Shown piece after piece: positions 15,416 to 24,504 of a DNA stretch of 59,187 nt. The stretch's first letter is position 1; each line of letters starts with the position of its first letter. Source of the DNA: Longimicrobiales bacterium (GTDB lineage: Bacteria; Gemmatimonadota; Gemmatimonadetes; Longimicrobiales; Gaopeijiaceae); assembly GCA_028278645.1 (NCBI GenBank), contig JANQDZ010000098.1, forward strand, positions 1 through 59,187, given 5' to 3'. Below the pieces are notes generated by a model. It did no database searches. It had not been told where the DNA came from and saw only the letters and a program-made list of their open reading frames with translations. A program made the position numbers and the translations under genes.

Positions 15416-18400
15416 CTAAGACCGCAGTTTTTCGAGGTCACAACGGAGGCAGCGGTTGGCTTCGGCACAGGCTCCCTCTTTGCCGAACCCGTGGACAACC
15501 TCACGGAAGTCGCTCAGACGGTCGGCCAGGGCCACCATGGGCTCCTCTGCCATGGGAGGCGCGTTCTCCAACTCTTCGTCCGAGGCCCGATGGATGCTCA
15601 CGAGCATGTCCGGGGGCAGGACGCCGGGGCCACCCAGGTACCGGTCGATGGAGAGGGCCGCGATCTGGCCGTCTGCGATAGCCTTGATCACCGTGCTTCC
15701 GCCGTTGTTCACGTCACCACCGGAGAACACGCCCTCTTCTGACGTGGCCAGCGTCAGTTCGTCGCTCACCATGGTGTTCCACGGAGTGATCTCGAGCCCG
15801 TCCGCCGCCTCGATGGAGGCCCTCTGCCCGATGGCGGGGAGGACCATGTCACATTCGACGACGAACTCGCTCCCTTCCAGAGGAACCGGGCGCCGGCGAC
15901 CGCTGTCGTCGGGTTTACCAAGCTCCATCCGGATCATCTCGATGCCCGTCACCTTGCCGTCCTCGCCAATCACCCGGCTGGGAGCCACCAGCTCATGGAG
16001 TTCACAGCCTTCCAGCAGTGCTTCCTCGATCTCCTCTTCGTAGGCCGGCATCTCTTCCCGGGTCCGCCGGTAGAGGATCAAGACATCTTCTGCTCCCAGG
16101 CGCACGGCCGAGCGGGCTGCGTCGATGGCTGCGTTCCCGCCTCCGATGATGACCACTCGTTTTCCGCACTCTGGGTTCTGGCCCAGGCCCCGGGCCCGAA
16201 GGAACTCGAGGGAGTCGGCTACGCCTTCGAGATCTTCACCCTCGATCCCCATCTTCCGGCCTTTCTGGGCCCCCGTGGCCATGAAGATGGCCCGGTATCC
16301 CTCGACCTTCAGTTGCTCGATGCTCTCGACGGGCGTGTTTGTTCTGAGGTCAACGCCGTGGCGGACGATGAAATCAACGTCCTTCTCGATCATGTCCTTG
16401 GGAAGTCGGTATTCGGGGATGCCCAGGGCCAGCATTCCCCCGGGGATCGGCTGCTTCTCGAAGACCACCGATTTCCGCCCCATGACGGCCAGGAAGTAGG
16501 CACAGGTGAGGCCCGCAGGGCCCGCGCCGATGATAGCCACCTCGGGATCCCCGGTGGTAGGCGGTCCTACGGTTGGGGATAGCCCGGTTGCGTTGTCGGC
16601 GGCGTACCGTTTGAGCGCCCGGATGGCGATAGGGTCGTCCAGGTCGGCACGACGACAGCGGGATTGGCAGGGGTGATCACAAACCCGGCCGCAGACCGAC
16701 ACGAAGGGGTTCCTGCGGCGGATCACGTCGACCGCGTCGTCGAGCTTTCCTTCGGCGACCAGGCCGATGTACTGGGGCACATTCACATGGGCCGGACAGG
16801 TGTGGGAGCAGGGCGCATCCACCAAGTGATCACAGACGGCTGCCCGACAATGCTTGTGCTTGATGTGCTCTTCGTATTCCTCCCGGAAGTACCGGAGGGT
16901 GGTCAAAACCGGATTGGGAGCCGAGGTCCCGAGGCCACAGAGGGAAGCCTCCATGATGTGCTCGGCCAGGGCCTCCAGCTCATCCAGGTCCTCCATCTTG
17001 CCTTGGCCCCGGGTGATCCGGTCCAGGATATCGTACATGTGGCGGGTGCCCACCCGGCACGGTACACACTTCCCGCACGACTCGTCCTGGGTGAATTCCA
17101 GGAAGTACTTGGCGATGTTCACCATGCAGGTGCTCTCGTCCATGACAATGAGACCACCTGAGCCCATGATGGCGCCGGCCTCCTGCACCGAGTCGTAGTC
17201 GATGGGAAGGTCGAGGTACTGCATGGGGATGCAGCCACCGGAGGGGCCACCGAGCTGCGCGGCTTTGAAGGGTTTGTTGTTGGGGATCCCGCCGCCCACG
17301 TCGTAGATCATCTGTCGCAGGGTTGTCCCCATGGGGACTTCAACCAGGCCGGTGTTGTTCACCTTCCCGGCCAGGGCGAAGATCTTCGTGCCGGTGCTGC
17401 CCTCAGTTCCGATACCCCGATACCAGTCCTTCCCGTTGAGGACGATGAGGGGGAGGTTGGCCAGGGTTTCGACGTTGTTTATGCAGGTCGGCTGGCCTTC
17501 GTACCCTTTCACCACCGGGTAGGGGGGGCGTGACTGGGGCATCCCCCGCTCACCCTCCAGGGAGGCGATGAGGGCGGTTTCCTCACCGCAAACGAAGGCG
17601 CCGGCGCCTTCCCGGATGTCTACGTCGAAAGCGACCCCTGTACCGAGGACATCGTCACCCAGGAGCCCCGCTCGCCGGGCTTCTTCGATGGCGAGTCTGG
17701 TGTTGGTCACGGCCAGGGGGTATTCGGCCCGGACGTAGATGATGCCCTTTGTGGCGCCGATGGCGTAGCCCGCGATCATCATCCCTTCGATGATGGCGTG
17801 AGGGGTACCCTCCAAGAGGGAGCGGTCCATGAACGCGCCCGGGTCCCCTTCGTCCGCGTTACAGATGATGTATTTCTGGTCGGCCGGAGACTTCCGGGCC
17901 AGACCCCACTTCACGCCGGTGGGGAATCCGGCTCCGCCGCGGCCCCGGAGGCCGGCCTCCGTCACCTCTTCCACGACCTCATCAGGGGTCATTTCCTCGA
18001 GGGCCTTGATGGCGGCCGCGTAGCCGTCATGGGCCACATAGTCCCCAAGAGCTGTCGGATCGATGAGACCATTCAGCCGGAAGACCAACCGCTCCTGTTT
18101 GGCGTAGAAGGGCACTTCGTGGTCCAGTATGATCTTTGATTTGGTGGCCGGATCTACATAAAGGAGCCGGTCCACGACCTCTCCGCCCAGGATCGTCTTC
18201 TCGACGATCTCGGTGGCGTCTTCGGCCTGGATGCTGGAGTAGAACACCTTGTCCGGCTGTGTGACGACCACCGGGCCCTTCTCACAGAGGCCGTGACAGC
18301 CCGTGGCTTTCACCTTGACACTGTCCTGGGCGCCGGCCTTCTCGATGGCGTTCTCGAAGGCCTCCTCTACGACTTGTGCCCCGAAGGCCGTACACCCGGT

Positions 18401-18499
18401 GCCGCAGCAGATGGTCACTTCCTTTTTTTCCGGATCGAGAGCTGCCTTGAGGGCGGTTTGCCACTCCCGGAAGTCCGAAACCGACGAGAGGCTGGCCAT
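15416..18499 (-). CDS. NuoF-GltD fusion flavoprotein subunit of formate dehydrogenase
   Basis: A 1027-residue fusion. Residues ~1-110: thioredoxin-like [2Fe-2S] domain (CCGTGCTAFG and CHGLCEKGP). Residues ~140-560: NuoF-type FMN/NADH domain (GLRGRGGAGFPTGVKW, CNADEGDPGAFMDR) with its [4Fe-4S] site (ESCGKCVPCRVGTRHM). Residues ~590-1027: glutamate-synthase small-subunit-like module with N-terminal cysteines (CGRVCDHPCQSRCRR), an FAD Rossmann motif (IIGAGPAGLTCAYFL) and a second nucleotide motif followed by LYRRTREEMPA, typical of NADPH-binding GltD/NfnB proteins. ATG 18499 follows AAGGAGGAG and overlaps the nuoE stop as TAATG. Having both NADH and NADPH sites suggests transhydrogenation or flavin-based electron bifurcation coupled to formate; that part is inference. 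Confidence 0.88.
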   Translation of the reverse strand: MASLSSVSDFREWQTALKAALDPEKKEVTICCGTGCTAFGAQVVEEAFENAIEKAGAQDSVKVKATGCHGLCEKGPVVVTQPDKVFYSSIQAEDATEIVEKTILGGEVVDRLLYVDPATKSKIILDHEVPFYAKQERLVFRLNGLIDPTALGDYVAHDGYAAAIKALEEMTPDEVVEEVTEAGLRGRGGAGFPTGVKWGLARKSPADQKYIICNADEGDPGAFMDRSLLEGTPHAIIEGMMIAGYAIGATKGIIYVRAEYPLAVTNTRLAIEEARRAGLLGDDVLGTGVAFDVDIREGAGAFVCGEETALIASLEGERGMPQSRPPYPVVKGYEGQPTCINNVETLANLPLIVLNGKDWYRGIGTEGSTGTKIFALAGKVNNTGLVEVPMGTTLRQMIYDVGGGIPNNKPFKAAQLGGPSGGCIPMQYLDLPIDYDSVQEAGAIMGSGGLIVMDESTCMVNIAKYFLEFTQDESCGKCVPCRVGTRHMYDILDRITRGQGKMEDLDELEALAEHIMEASLCGLGTSAPNPVLTTLRYFREEYEEHIKHKHCRAAVCDHLVDAPCSHTCPAHVNVPQYIGLVAEGKLDDAVDVIRRRNPFVSVCGRVCDHPCQSRCRRADLDDPIAIRALKRYAADNATGLSPTVGPPTTGDPEVAIIGAGPAGLTCAYFLAVMGRKSVVFEKQPIPGGMLALGIPEYRLPKDMIEKDVDFIVRHGVDLRTNTPVESIEQLKVEGYRAIFMATGAQKGRKMGIEGEDLEGVADSLEFLRARGLGQNPECGKRVVIIGGGNAAIDAARSAVRLGAEDVLILYRRTREEMPAYEEEIEEALLEGCELHELVAPSRVIGEDGKVTGIEMIRMELGKPDDSGRRRPVPLEGSEFVVECDMVLPAIGQRASIEAADGLEITPWNTMVSDELTLATSEEGVFSGGDVNNGGSTVIKAIADGQIAALSIDRYLGGPGVLPPDMLVSIHRASDEELENAPPMAEEPMVALADRLSDFREVVHGFGKEGACAEANRCLRCDLEKLRS

Positions 18500-18993
18500 T
18501 ATGACTCCTCCTTCAAGATCTCTTTCAACAGCAATTCGGTGCGGCGGGGCGTCATTTTCCCGTAGTATGTGTTGTCCATGACCATGACGGGTGCCAACGC
18601 GCAGGCCCCGAGGCAGGCCACCGTTTCCTGGGTGAATCGCATGTCTTTGGTGGTTTCCCCGTCCCGGATCCCGAGGGTCTTTTCGACCGTGTCCAGGACT
18701 CGGTTTCCTCCTCGGACATGGCAGGCCGTGCCCTTGCAACAGCGGACCGTGTGCTTCCCTTTGGGTTCCATCCCGAACTGGGAGTAGAAGGTGGCCACAC
18801 CGAAGACCTTGCTGGCGGGAAGGCCGGTTTCCTCACAGACGGAGAGAACGGCTTCCGGGGGCAGGTATCCGTAGGCGTCCTGGATGCGTTGGAGCAGTGG
18901 GATGATGTCGCCGCTGGTGACCGGGGACATCTCCTCGACAATGCCCATGGCGGGCGACAAATCCAAGGATTCGGCGTTTTGGGCGGTGCTCAC
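18499..18993 (-). CDS. NuoE-like [2Fe-2S] subunit (complex 1)
   Basis: Thioredoxin-fold [2Fe-2S] electron-transfer subunit of about 164 residues, equivalent to NuoE/HylC/FdsG. Cluster ligands are visible as CKGTAC and CLGAC; the helical N-terminus (LQRIQDAYGYLPPEAVLSV) and ASKVFGVATFYSQF are family landmarks. GTG 18993 is preferred, since AGGAGG lies 5 bases upstream; the in-frame ATG at 19017 has no clear site. First gene of the operon, directly below the promoter at 19058-19086, and coupled to the fusion gene by a 1-base overlap. Confidence 0.88.
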   Translation of the reverse strand: MSTAQNAESLDLSPAMGIVEEMSPVTSGDIIPLLQRIQDAYGYLPPEAVLSVCEETGLPASKVFGVATFYSQFGMEPKGKHTVRCCKGTACHVRGGNRVLDTVEKTLGIRDGETTKDMRFTQETVACLGACALAPVMVMDNTYYGKMTPRRTELLLKEILKEES

Positions 18994-19057
18994 GGCAACC
19001 TCCTGTCTCTGACTCATCTATTCCGACCCTACCCAGGGGAATCTTCAATGACTACAC

Positions 19058-19086
19058 GAATAAGGACATCATGACCCATATGTCAA
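19058..19086 (-). promoter_or_regulatory. Sigma-70-type promoter of formate dehydrogenase operon 1
   Basis: On the minus strand a perfect -35 TTGACA (19081-19086) is followed after 17 bases by TTATTC (19058-19063) as -10. Transcription would begin near 19051, giving a leader of about 58 bases to GTG 18993. Confidence 0.65.
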
Positions 19087-19192
19087 AAAGCGGGCCAGGA
19101 ATGGATTAAGTGTGAAGGATTTTGGCCCGGAGGGGGGGTGGGAACAGGGCCGGGGGAAGGGAAGAAGGATCCAACTCGAGTTGAAAAGAAGG

Positions 19193-19229
19193 AGCCCGTC
19201 CCGGTCATACACTGCGACCAGGACGGGCT
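19193..19229 (-). terminator. Rho-independent terminator after TonB receptor
   Basis: Inverted repeat AGCCCGTCC / GGACGGGCT with an inner GGTC/GACC pairing, lying 21 bases after the receptor stop. On the minus strand it is followed by the pyrimidine-rich CCTTCTTTTC. It separates the receptor gene from the promoter of formate dehydrogenase operon 1. Confidence 0.7.
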
Positions 19230-19249
19230 TCTTTTCGGGAGACTCCGGG

Positions 19250-21469
19250 TCAGAAAGACACGGTGTACGAGACCGTGAGGTTCCTCTTTGGTTCTGGCCT
19301 GAAAAACGACGCGTTCGAGAACTCGGCGTACAGTTGATTCGTGAGGTTGGTGACCCGGGCCTCGATACGATGGCGTTGCCCAACGTCCGTGGTGAAGAGG
19401 GTGACCCCTCCACTCACGTTCATCACGGTGAAGCTGGGAAGGATGTCGCCGAGAGGGTTGTCCTGGAGGGTGACGTCCTTCCGGTCTCCGTTGTGCCGAA
19501 CCTCGAAACCGCCCCACCATCGGCCCGAGGGGGCCACATACGTTAAGGCACCGGTGACCCGGCTACTGAAGGACTCTCCAACCGGGATCTCCTCGTCGCT
19601 GGCGTTTTTGGCGTCCAGCCAGGTATACCCGGCTTCGGCCCAAAGCCCTGGATGAAGGCGGACCCGGGCGGCTCCCTCCACCCCTTTGAAGATGAGCTCT
19701 TCGACGTTGGTGTTTTGGAAGGCATCCAGGCCGTTGATCTCAGTGTTTAACGGGGCGATCCGGATCCCGTCTCTGATCGTGTTCCGAAACCCGAATAGCT
19801 CCAGAGAAACGCCGTCGCGAATGTAGCGGGCTCCGAGATCCACGTTGAAGCTGGTCTCCGGTTTAAGGTCCGGGTTCCGGACCTGGTAGCCGTTGCCTTC
19901 GGGGGTTGGGCCGTCAAAAAAACGTTCGATGAGGTTCGGTGACCGGAAGGCCCGGCCGACCGAGCCGACGAGGGAGACCTCGTCTGTAACGTCGAAGATT
20001 CCGTTCAGTGCCGCCACGACGGTTCCGTCAGAATCCGATGTCGGGTCCTGGTCCTCCAGGCCGGGCGTGTCGAATGTTTCCGCCTTCACGTGCTGGAACC
20101 GCCCACCGCCGATCAGCGTGAACCGTTCGGAAGCCGCTAGCTCGGCTTGCAGGAAGGCGCCAAAAGTGAAGAAGGTCGCTTCAGGGAGTTGAGGCCGGTC
20201 CGAGGTCCTCTCCTGGGGTGGGCCGAAACCAGTGACGGTTGTGGCGTTCAGATCGGTGCCTTCGGCTCGATCCTTCACGAGGTCTACGCCGTAGGTGAAC
20301 AGGAGATCGTTCCCCGTGAGTTTCCGAGCTTCCGCCCGGAACCCGTACGTCCGGATATCGGTGTAATTCTGACTTACCTGTGTAAGTAGGCCTGGCCCAC
20401 CCAGGGGCAGAACAAAAGAGAAGTCCAGTTCACGCTCATTATCCTGGCCGTAGGCCAGAACCTCCACCCGGTCGGCCACGGGAAGTCCCAAGTCCTCCCC
20501 CGTATAGCCAAAGGTGAACTTGGACCACTCTTGCATCGGATAAGTGATCACGATTTCCGGAGCCTCTGGATCATAGATCGAGGGGTCAACACCACCAAAC
20601 CCCGCTTCGTCGGCTTCATACCGGGCGAAGCGCCCAAAGAAGCCGTGAGTATCGCCGGGCTCCCACCCGATTCTTATGTCGAGGGAGTTGTCGTCGACTC
20701 CCGTGTTCATCACCTCGGTGTCGTCTTCGAGGGTGATTCCGCCGAAGTCTCCCTTTGGAGCGAGATAGGCGTCGGCGGTGCGGTAGGTGCCGCCAGCCCG
20801 TACCGTCCAATCCCCGAAGCGACCAGATAAACGAGCGGTCCCGGCCTTCTGTGACTCAACGCCGCCGTACTTGAATGACGCCGAGCCGTGCAGGCCTTCC
20901 TGCTCCGGCGTTTGGCTGATGATGTTCACCACCCCGCCAATAGCGTCCGAGCCGTAGAGGACCGATGCCGGCCCCCGGACCACCTCGACCCGGTCGACCC
21001 CGTTGACGTCGACGAGGGCCGGGAGTTCACCGAAGTCTTGTTGTCGCCGGAAACTGTTGAGCCGCATACCGTCCTCGAGAAGCAGGATCCGGGTACCACG
21101 CTGACCCCTGATCTGAGGACGCCCTTGACTGACCCCAACCCCTACTACGTCGAGGCCTGGGAGGGCCCGGAACAAGTCCGTCACCGAGTTAGGAAGCTGA
21201 CGGTCGATGGCCTCCCGCTGAACCACGGAGGCCGGCTGGGGGACATCGGAGAGGAGCCGCGGCCCCCTGGTGGCGGTCACGAGGAGGGGATCGAGTTCGA
21301 AGACGAGGGTGTCGGCCCCGGTCCGGGTAGTGTCGGGGACCTGGGCAATGGCCGAAATCGGGGCCAGCGCCATGCAAGCCAGGGTGGCCGTGAGGAAAGC
21401 CTGCAGCCTGGAACCTCGCCTTGGCGGGTCGGAAAAAGGGGTGCGGCTTCTCGAGGAATGCAGGAACAT
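19250..21469 (-). CDS. TonB-dependent outer-membrane receptor
   Basis: Outer-membrane gated transporter of 739 residues. Signal peptide ends near ISAIAQ; TonB box around DPLLVTATR; plug domain to about residue 190 (NSVTDLFRALPGLDV, GQRGTRILLLEDGMRLN, VEVVRGPASVLYGSDAIGG); then a 22-strand barrel ending in the canonical terminal Phe (TVSYTVSF). The segment FRSPNLIERFFDGPTPEG with VRNPDLKPETS resembles the haemoglobin/haem/transferrin receptor subfamily, so haem or a metal complex is the family-based guess. ATG 21469 follows GGGAG. It sits between two formate dehydrogenase operons on the same strand, with its own terminator and a ~200-base leader; a role in molybdate/tungstate or iron supply would fit the context but is unproven. 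Confidence 0.88.
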   Translation of the reverse strand: MFLHSSRSRTPFSDPPRRGSRLQAFLTATLACMALAPISAIAQVPDTTRTGADTLVFELDPLLVTATRGPRLLSDVPQPASVVQREAIDRQLPNSVTDLFRALPGLDVVGVGVSQGRPQIRGQRGTRILLLEDGMRLNSFRRQQDFGELPALVDVNGVDRVEVVRGPASVLYGSDAIGGVVNIISQTPEQEGLHGSASFKYGGVESQKAGTARLSGRFGDWTVRAGGTYRTADAYLAPKGDFGGITLEDDTEVMNTGVDDNSLDIRIGWEPGDTHGFFGRFARYEADEAGFGGVDPSIYDPEAPEIVITYPMQEWSKFTFGYTGEDLGLPVADRVEVLAYGQDNERELDFSFVLPLGGPGLLTQVSQNYTDIRTYGFRAEARKLTGNDLLFTYGVDLVKDRAEGTDLNATTVTGFGPPQERTSDRPQLPEATFFTFGAFLQAELAASERFTLIGGGRFQHVKAETFDTPGLEDQDPTSDSDGTVVAALNGIFDVTDEVSLVGSVGRAFRSPNLIERFFDGPTPEGNGYQVRNPDLKPETSFNVDLGARYIRDGVSLELFGFRNTIRDGIRIAPLNTEINGLDAFQNTNVEELIFKGVEGAARVRLHPGLWAEAGYTWLDAKNASDEEIPVGESFSSRVTGALTYVAPSGRWWGGFEVRHNGDRKDVTLQDNPLGDILPSFTVMNVSGGVTLFTTDVGQRHRIEARVTNLTNQLYAEFSNASFFRPEPKRNLTVSYTVSF

Positions 21470-21563
21470 CGAACGTCTCCCATCGGTTTTGGAGCGGCCC
21501 GGCCCAACGGCCGCATGGTCTGACTTAGATCGGAGTTGTAGGCCCAGCAGGGGGCTGAGGTTC

Positions 21564-21579
21564 CCACCTGTTCAGGTGG
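21564..21579. promoter_or_regulatory. Perfect palindrome in TonB receptor leader
   Basis: CCACCTG and CAGGTGG separated by TT form a perfect 16-bp palindrome about 95 bases upstream of the receptor start. It may be a repressor operator or an RNA hairpin. I could not match the leader (21470-21669) to a cobalamin or other riboswitch. Confidence 0.4.
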
Positions 21580-21669
21580 ACTCTGCGGGGCCCGGGCACT
21601 CGATCCTTGGAAGCGTACCCGTGGACCGGAGGTGATGGGTGGAGGTCGGGATCACCCAGCGGAACCAAA

Positions 21670-24504
21670 TCAGCTTGACCGGAGAATCTCCCCCTGTTTC
21701 CTGGCACGCTCTTCAAACTCGCGTTGCCACTCCGAACGGTGGGTCGCAGGGGTCACCTCCACGGCTGTGACCTTGTACTCAGGGCAGCTGGTAGCCCAAT
21801 CGCTGTACTCGGTGGTGACGACGTTTGCTCCGGTTTCCGGGTTGTGGAAGGTGGTATAGACCACCCCAGGCTGGACTTTTTCGGTAACGGTAGCCTTCAG
21901 GGTGATCTCCCCTTTCCTACTCGCCAGAGAAACCAGATCGCCCTCCTTGATCCCCCGGGTCTCGGCATCGGCGGGATGAATCTCGAGGAGGTCTTCCTCG
22001 TGCCAGATGTTGTTCGCGGTGCGTCGGGTCTGGGCACCAACGTTGTACTGGGAGAGGATCCGCCCGGTGGTGAGAAGAAGGGGGAACTTACGGTTGGTCC
22101 TCTCCTCTGTGGGGACGTACTCCGTTTCGACAAACAGCCCTTTGCCTCGGACGAACCCGTCCACGTGCATGATGGGGGTCCCGAGGGGAGCGTTTTCGTT
22201 ACACGGCCACTGGACGCTGCCCACTTCATCCAGCAACTCGAAGCTCACATTGGTGAAGGTCGGCGTGAGCTCGGCGATCTCCTCCATGATCTCGGCCGAA
22301 GTTCGATAATCCATGTCGTAGCCCAGGGCACGGGCGAGATCCTGTGTGATCCTCCACTCATCCTTCCCCTGGCGAGGGGGCATGACCGGTCGGACCCGGT
22401 TGATCCGTCGTTCGGCGTTGGTGAAGGTGCCGTCCTTTTCGAGGAAGGAGGTACCGGGCAGGAATACATGGGCGAACTTGGCCGTCTCGTTCAGGAAAAG
22501 GTCCTGTACGACGATGCACTCCATCTTGCTCAGGGCCTCTTCCACATGGAGGGTGTTGGGATCGGACTGGGCCAGATCCTCCCCCTGGATGTACATGCCC
22601 TTGAAGGTGTCGGCGCAGGCGGCGTCGAACATGTTGGGGATCCGATAGCCAGGATCCGGATCCAGGGTGACGCCCCAGTGGTTCTCGAAGTGGCTGCGCA
22701 CCTCGTCGTTTTCGACGGGACGGTACCCCGGCAGCTCGTGGGGAAACGAACCCATGTCGCAGGAACCCTGGACATTGTTCTGGCCCCTCATGGGATTCAC
22801 CCCGGCGCCGGAGAATCCGACGTTCCCCGTGGCCATGGCGAGATTGGCCATTCCCATGACCATGGTGGACCCCTGGCTGTGTTCCGTAACCCCCAGGCCG
22901 TAATAAATGGCCCCTCGTCGGGCCGACGCGTACAGCCGGGCAGCCGCACTGATCTCCTCGGCTGGAACCCCGGCGATCACGGACACCTGTTCCGGGGAAT
23001 TCTCGGGTCGGAGGATGAGAGCCTTCCACGCCTCATACGAATCCATATCGCACCGTTCCCGGATATAGGCCTCGTCCTCCAGACCCTCCGAGAGGACCAC
23101 ATGAGCGAAGGCGTTGATCATGGGGACGTTGGTCCCGGGAAGAAGTGGAAGGTGGTACTCCGCCTCGATCCGCGCCGATCTCACGAGGCCGATCTCCCTG
23201 GGATCCATCACGATCAGCTTCGCTCCCTCTCGGAGCCGCCTCTTCATTTGGGAGGCGAAGACGGGATGGCCGTCAGTGGGGTTTGAGCCGATGACCAGGA
23301 TCACGTCGGCGTCCATGACGGAGTCGAAAGGCTGGGTGCCGGCGGACGTGCCCAGGGTCTTCTTCAGCCCATAGCCGGTGGGAGAGTGACAGACCCGAGC
23401 ACAGGTGTCCACGTTGTTGTTGCCCATGGCTGCCCGGATGAGCTTCTGGACGACATACACTTCCTCGTTGGTGCACCGGGATGAGGTGATTCCGCCGATG
23501 GCCTTTCGCCCGTACTCGCCCTGGATCTGTTTGAACCGTTCGGCCGCGAATGCGATGGCCTCTTCCCAACTCACCTCGCGCCAGGGATCCGTCGTCTTCT
23601 CCCGGACCATGGGATTCAGAACCCGATCGGGATGGGAAGCATACCCCCATGCAAAGCGGCCTTTCACACAGCTGTGTCCGTGGTTGGCCTGGCCGCTCTT
23701 GGACGGTGTCATGCGGACCACCTGATCGCCCTTCATCTCAGCCTGGAACGAGCAGCCCACTCCGCAGTAGGCGCAGGTCGTTTCGACTACATGGTCCGGC
23801 TGACCGTGGTCGACAATGCTCCGTTCGACCAGGGTTGCCGTGGGACAGGCCTGCACACAGGCCCCGCAGGAAACACATTCCGAGTCGAGGAAGGCTTCGC
23901 TGATGCCGGCCGAAACCCGGGATTCGAACCCCCGTCCTTCGATCGTCAGCGCAAAGGTGCCTTGGACTTCGTCGCAGGCCCTTACGCACCGGCTGCAGAC
24001 GATACACTTGCTGGAATCGAAGTTGAAATAGGGGTTGCTGGAATCGACTTCGAGGTCCAGGTGGTTCTCTCCCTCGAATCCGTATCGGACTTCCCGAAGG
24101 CCCACCACTCCGGCCATATCCTGCAGCTCACAATCGCCGTTGGCTGCGCAGGTCAGGCAATCGAGGGGGTGGTCGGAGATATACAGCTCCATGACGTTCC
24201 GCCGGAGCTTCGCAAGGGCATCGGTCTGGGTCCGGATGCTCATCCCCTCTTCCACGGGCGTAGTGCACGAAGCGGGATAACCCCTCCGCCCCTCGACCTC
24301 CACAAGGCACATCCGGCATGATCCAAAAGCCTCGACGCTGTCGGTGCCACAGAGTTTTGGGACGTCCACCCCGGACTCCCGGGCTGCCCTGAGGATGCTG
24401 GTTCCGGCATCCACGGTGGTGGGGACACCGTCGATATCAACGGTGACCTTTTCCAGGCTTGAGACTGCCGGCGTTCCGAAGTCCGCCTGAGTGACTTTAT
24501 TCAT
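21670..24504 (-). CDS. fdsA: NAD-dependent formate dehydrogenase alpha subunit (complex 2)
   Basis: Catalytic subunit (944 residues) of an FdsGBA-type soluble NAD-linked formate dehydrogenase. It has an N-terminal [2Fe-2S] domain (LCGTDSVEAFGSCRMC), the His-Cys cluster HPLDCLTC...GDC, ferredoxin clusters (CIVCSRCVRAC, CVSCGACVQAC), the bis-MGD domain motif CAYCGVGC, and active-site Cys in CARVCHSPTGYGL at the Sec/Cys position. The ATG at 24504 follows GGGGAGGAG and overlaps the end of fdsB by 8 bases. It differs from the FdhA at 12673 throughout its length, so the two are not a recent duplication. It lacks adjacent fdsC/fdsD; the sulfurase partner FdhD is encoded 14 kb away. Confidence 0.9.
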   Translation of the reverse strand: MNKVTQADFGTPAVSSLEKVTVDIDGVPTTVDAGTSILRAARESGVDVPKLCGTDSVEAFGSCRMCLVEVEGRRGYPASCTTPVEEGMSIRTQTDALAKLRRNVMELYISDHPLDCLTCAANGDCELQDMAGVVGLREVRYGFEGENHLDLEVDSSNPYFNFDSSKCIVCSRCVRACDEVQGTFALTIEGRGFESRVSAGISEAFLDSECVSCGACVQACPTATLVERSIVDHGQPDHVVETTCAYCGVGCSFQAEMKGDQVVRMTPSKSGQANHGHSCVKGRFAWGYASHPDRVLNPMVREKTTDPWREVSWEEAIAFAAERFKQIQGEYGRKAIGGITSSRCTNEEVYVVQKLIRAAMGNNNVDTCARVCHSPTGYGLKKTLGTSAGTQPFDSVMDADVILVIGSNPTDGHPVFASQMKRRLREGAKLIVMDPREIGLVRSARIEAEYHLPLLPGTNVPMINAFAHVVLSEGLEDEAYIRERCDMDSYEAWKALILRPENSPEQVSVIAGVPAEEISAAARLYASARRGAIYYGLGVTEHSQGSTMVMGMANLAMATGNVGFSGAGVNPMRGQNNVQGSCDMGSFPHELPGYRPVENDEVRSHFENHWGVTLDPDPGYRIPNMFDAACADTFKGMYIQGEDLAQSDPNTLHVEEALSKMECIVVQDLFLNETAKFAHVFLPGTSFLEKDGTFTNAERRINRVRPVMPPRQGKDEWRITQDLARALGYDMDYRTSAEIMEEIAELTPTFTNVSFELLDEVGSVQWPCNENAPLGTPIMHVDGFVRGKGLFVETEYVPTEERTNRKFPLLLTTGRILSQYNVGAQTRRTANNIWHEEDLLEIHPADAETRGIKEGDLVSLASRKGEITLKATVTEKVQPGVVYTTFHNPETGANVVTTEYSDWATSCPEYKVTAVEVTPATHRSEWQREFEERARKQGEILRSS

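Noticed and set aside
21470-21669. Cobalamin or other riboswitch upstream of the TonB receptor
   Set aside because: The leader has a TTTGGTTCC-like start and hairpins but lacks the B12-box and core elements of the cobalamin riboswitch; no other class fits.
12673-24504. Selenocysteine in the formate dehydrogenase catalytic subunits
   Set aside because: Both have a Cys codon at the catalytic position and uninterrupted frames.
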